A stretch of 64,000 bases of DNA from JASLBX01 sp036374175. GTDB lineage: Bacteria > Actinomycetota > Actinomycetes > Jiangellales > Jiangellaceae. A model generated the notes under the pieces. It was not told the DNA's origin, made no database searches, and saw only the letters and a list, made by a program, of their open reading frames with translations. The position numbers were made by a program, and so were the translations under genes. Shown here in pieces: positions 60,498-64,000 of the stretch. Every line of letters starts with the position of its first letter. Within the stretch, counting starts at the first letter, position 1. The DNA is taken from contig DASUUH010000046.1 in the NCBI GenBank assembly GCA_036374175.1, positions 86,025-150,024 of the forward strand. Direction: 5' to 3'.

Positions 60498-61291
60498 TGG
60501 CGCTGGTGGATCGGCTAGCGAACGCCGTCGGGCAGTCGCCCGAGCGGGCCGCCGCGGCCGGTGACGCCCTTATTGCGGTGGCCGGCTTCCTGGCGACCCG
60601 GGCGTCGTTGCGGCGAGCGCTGACCGACGCCGGCCGGTCAGCCGAGAGCCGGCAGGGTTTGGCCCGTCAGCTGTTCGACGGCAAGATCGACGATGCCGCC
60701 GTCGATGTGCTCGGTGACGCCGTTCGTTCCAGGTGGTCCCGGACGGGAGAGTTGATCTCCACCCTCATCGAGCTCGGCGTGCAGGCGCACCTGCTCTCCG
60801 CTGAGTTCCGCGGCAAACTCGACGTCGTCGAGGAGCAGCTCTTCCGGTTCGGCCAGACAGTCCGGGGGGAGCCGGCACTTCGGTCAGCCCTGCTCGACCG
60901 GTCGGCGCCGGACGAGTCGCGCCGGCAACTCGTGCGCACCCTGCTCGAGGGCAAGGCCGAGCCAGAGGTCATCCGGCTGGTCGAGTACGCCGTGCTCGAG
61001 CGGCCTACGGGCAGGCTGGAGAAGGAACTGGACCGCATCACCGAGCTGGCGGCCGCCCGGCGACAGCGCAAGGTCGCCGTGGCCCGCGTTGCCGCACCGC
61101 TGACCGACGAGCACCGCGAACGTCTACAGCGGGCTTTGTCGGCCCAGGCCGGCACGGACGTCCAGCTCAACATCGTCGTCGAGCCTGGTTTGGTCGGCGG
61201 CATCAAGGTGGAGATCGGCGACGAGGTCGTCGACGGCACCGTCATTGGCCGTCTCGAGGATGCTCGCCGGCAGCTGGCCGCGAGCCGCTAA
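60497..61291 (+). CDS. atpH: ATP synthase subunit delta
   Basis: A 264-residue stalk subunit (OSCP). The C-terminal block VVEPGLVGGIKVEIGDEVVDGT is conserved. Length is that of free delta, unlike the mycobacterial b-delta fusion. Confidence 0.94.
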   Translation: MALVDRLANAVGQSPERAAAAGDALIAVAGFLATRASLRRALTDAGRSAESRQGLARQLFDGKIDDAAVDVLGDAVRSRWSRTGELISTLIELGVQAHLLSAEFRGKLDVVEEQLFRFGQTVRGEPALRSALLDRSAPDESRRQLVRTLLEGKAEPEVIRLVEYAVLERPTGRLEKELDRITELAAARRQRKVAVARVAAPLTDEHRERLQRALSAQAGTDVQLNIVVEPGLVGGIKVEIGDEVVDGTVIGRLEDARRQLAASR

Positions 61292-61328
61292 GCGTGAACA
61301 CCCAACCCAACGAGAACCAGGAGCAACG

Positions 61329-63008
<1,680 letters not shown>

Positions 63009-63050
63009 CCGTGCCGACATCGCCAGTCAGGACCACGGAGAGGGGGCCGC

Positions 63051-64000
63051 ATGGGCGCGCAACTGCGTGAGCTGCGCCGCCGGATCCGCTCCGTCGAATC
63101 CACCAAGAAGATCACTCGGGCCCAGGAGCTGATCGCCGCGTCCCGGATCATCAAGGCACAGCAGCGGGCTGAGGCCGCGCGACCGTACACCCAGACCCTG
63201 ATCCGAGCGCTGGAGGCGGCCGCGGCCAAGTCGCGGCTGGACAACCCGCTGATCGAGAGCGCCGGGGAGCCGCGCCGGTCGGCGGTGCTGATCGTCACCT
63301 CGGACCGGGGCTTCGCCGGTGCGTATACCTCGAATGTGATCCGCCAGGCCGAGGCGCTGACCGGCCTGCTCGGTGAGCAGGGTCAGGAGGTCGTCCCGTA
63401 CGTCGTCGGCAACAAGGGCGCCATCTGGCATCGGTTCCGCGAGCGTGAGATGGGCGGTGAGTACACCGGGTTCTCCGGCACACCCGGCTACGCCGATGCC
63501 CGGCAGATCGCCGATGACCTGTTGACCGCGATGGACACCCCGACCGACGAAGGTGGGGTCGACGAGATCCACGTGGTGTGGACGCACTTCGTGAACATGG
63601 TGCGCCAGGAGGTTCGAGCCAGGCGGCTGTTCCCGATTGTGGTCGAGTACGTCCCCGAACCAGTACACGAGGTCGAGACCGCGGGGGGTGCCGAAGGGAC
63701 CGGAACGTCCGCTCCGTCGCGAGCGGAGGCTCCGGAATCGGCCGAAGGCCCAGTGCCGCTCTACGAGTTCGAGCCCTCGGCCGAAGAAGTGCTGGACGCC
63801 TTGCTGCCGCAGTACGCCGGTAACCTCGTGTATACGACGTTGCTCGACGCCGCGGCGGCGGAGTGGGCGGCCAGGCGGCGCGCGATGAAGTCGGCGACCG
63901 ACAACGCCGGTGAACTGCAGGAGACCCTGACCCGGGAGTCCAACCAGGCCCGACAGGCAGAGATCACCCAGGAGATCAGCGAGATCGTCGGCGGCGCCAA
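63051..64000 (+). CDS. atpG: ATP synthase subunit gamma (truncated by window end)
   Basis: The central-stalk subunit, running off the window with only a few residues missing after EISEIVGGA. The N-terminal LRRRIRSVESTKKITRA and C-terminal RARRAMKSATDNA-like coiled coils are conserved. A loop of about 30 residues near 205-235 (rich in Ala, Glu, Gly, Ser, Pro) is inserted, as in other actinobacterial gamma subunits. The ATG follows GAGAGGGGG. atpD and atpC would follow. Confidence 0.95.
   Translation, partial: MGAQLRELRRRIRSVESTKKITRAQELIAASRIIKAQQRAEAARPYTQTLIRALEAAAAKSRLDNPLIESAGEPRRSAVLIVTSDRGFAGAYTSNVIRQAEALTGLLGEQGQEVVPYVVGNKGAIWHRFREREMGGEYTGFSGTPGYADARQIADDLLTAMDTPTDEGGVDEIHVVWTHFVNMVRQEVRARRLFPIVVEYVPEPVHEVETAGGAEGTGTSAPSRAEAPESAEGPVPLYEFEPSAEEVLDALLPQYAGNLVYTTLLDAAAAEWAARRRAMKSATDNAGELQETLTRESNQARQAEITQEISEIVGGA

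Overview
This 64 kb window is chromosomal DNA from a high-GC Gram-positive bacterium (Actinomycetota). The base composition, the many GTG starts, the CrgA/PknA/PknB/PstP/FhaA/FhaB cell-wall signalling cluster, the DUF222 HNH endonuclease and the S-adenosyl methyltransferase family at 23.0 kb all point there. I cannot name the genus from sequence alone. Nearly all of it is coding. No gene-free stretch exceeds 300 bases; the longest are 24313-24574 (262 bases, no feature recognised) and the rho leader 51653-51899 (247 bases).

Region 1 (0-25 kb) is a mosaic of small transcription units: an AAA ATPase, a subtilisin-inhibitor-like lipoprotein, Fpg/Nei glycosylase with a winged-helix protein, Leu/Phe-tRNA-protein transferase, an EcsC-family protein, a three-gene ABC exporter, a fused 5-oxoprolinase/hydantoinase with two small genes, an alkylation-repair pair (Ada-AlkA fusion and Ogt), a MarR-GNAT fusion divergent from an alanine-type aminotransferase, a large secreted zinc carboxypeptidase, and several acetyltransferase, Nudix and methyltransferase genes.

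Region 2 (25-38.5 kb) is the conserved actinobacterial growth and division block: tRNA-Leu, fhaA-fhaB-pstP-rodA-pbpA-pknA-pknB on the plus strand, then pabA/trpG and DUF881 on the minus strand, crgA, rhomboid protease, cyclophilin, a helical membrane-anchored protein with a histone-like tail, and dodecin. In mycobacteria the same genes lie next to the replication origin. A cluster of DnaA-box-like 9-mers lies between crgA and the rhomboid gene.

Region 3 (38.6-45 kb) holds a QueA paralogue paired with a short-chain dehydrogenase, tRNA-Ala, a TipAS-type MerR regulator with a clear MerR promoter, a PHP-domain protein, a frameshifted DUF222/HNH endonuclease gene, and tRNA-Arg.

Region 4 (45-64 kb) is a long run of plus-strand housekeeping genes: argS-lysA, hom-thrC-thrB (aspartate-family amino acids), rho with a structured leader, rpmE, prfA-prmC, the YrdC-type tRNA modification gene, a WecA-type phosphotransferase, and the F-type ATP synthase operon, running off the right edge in atpG.

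A recurring theme is a TANNNT -10 hexamer 6-7 bases before a start codon (twelve cases). This implies that many of these genes are transcribed as leaderless mRNAs, and it was used to decide several starts. I did not find an obviously new multi-gene system. The best leads are the DnaA-box cluster with its embedded palindrome, the two regulator operators, the rho leader, the QueA-like/SDR pair, the altered catalytic loop of PknA, and the frameshifted HNH gene.
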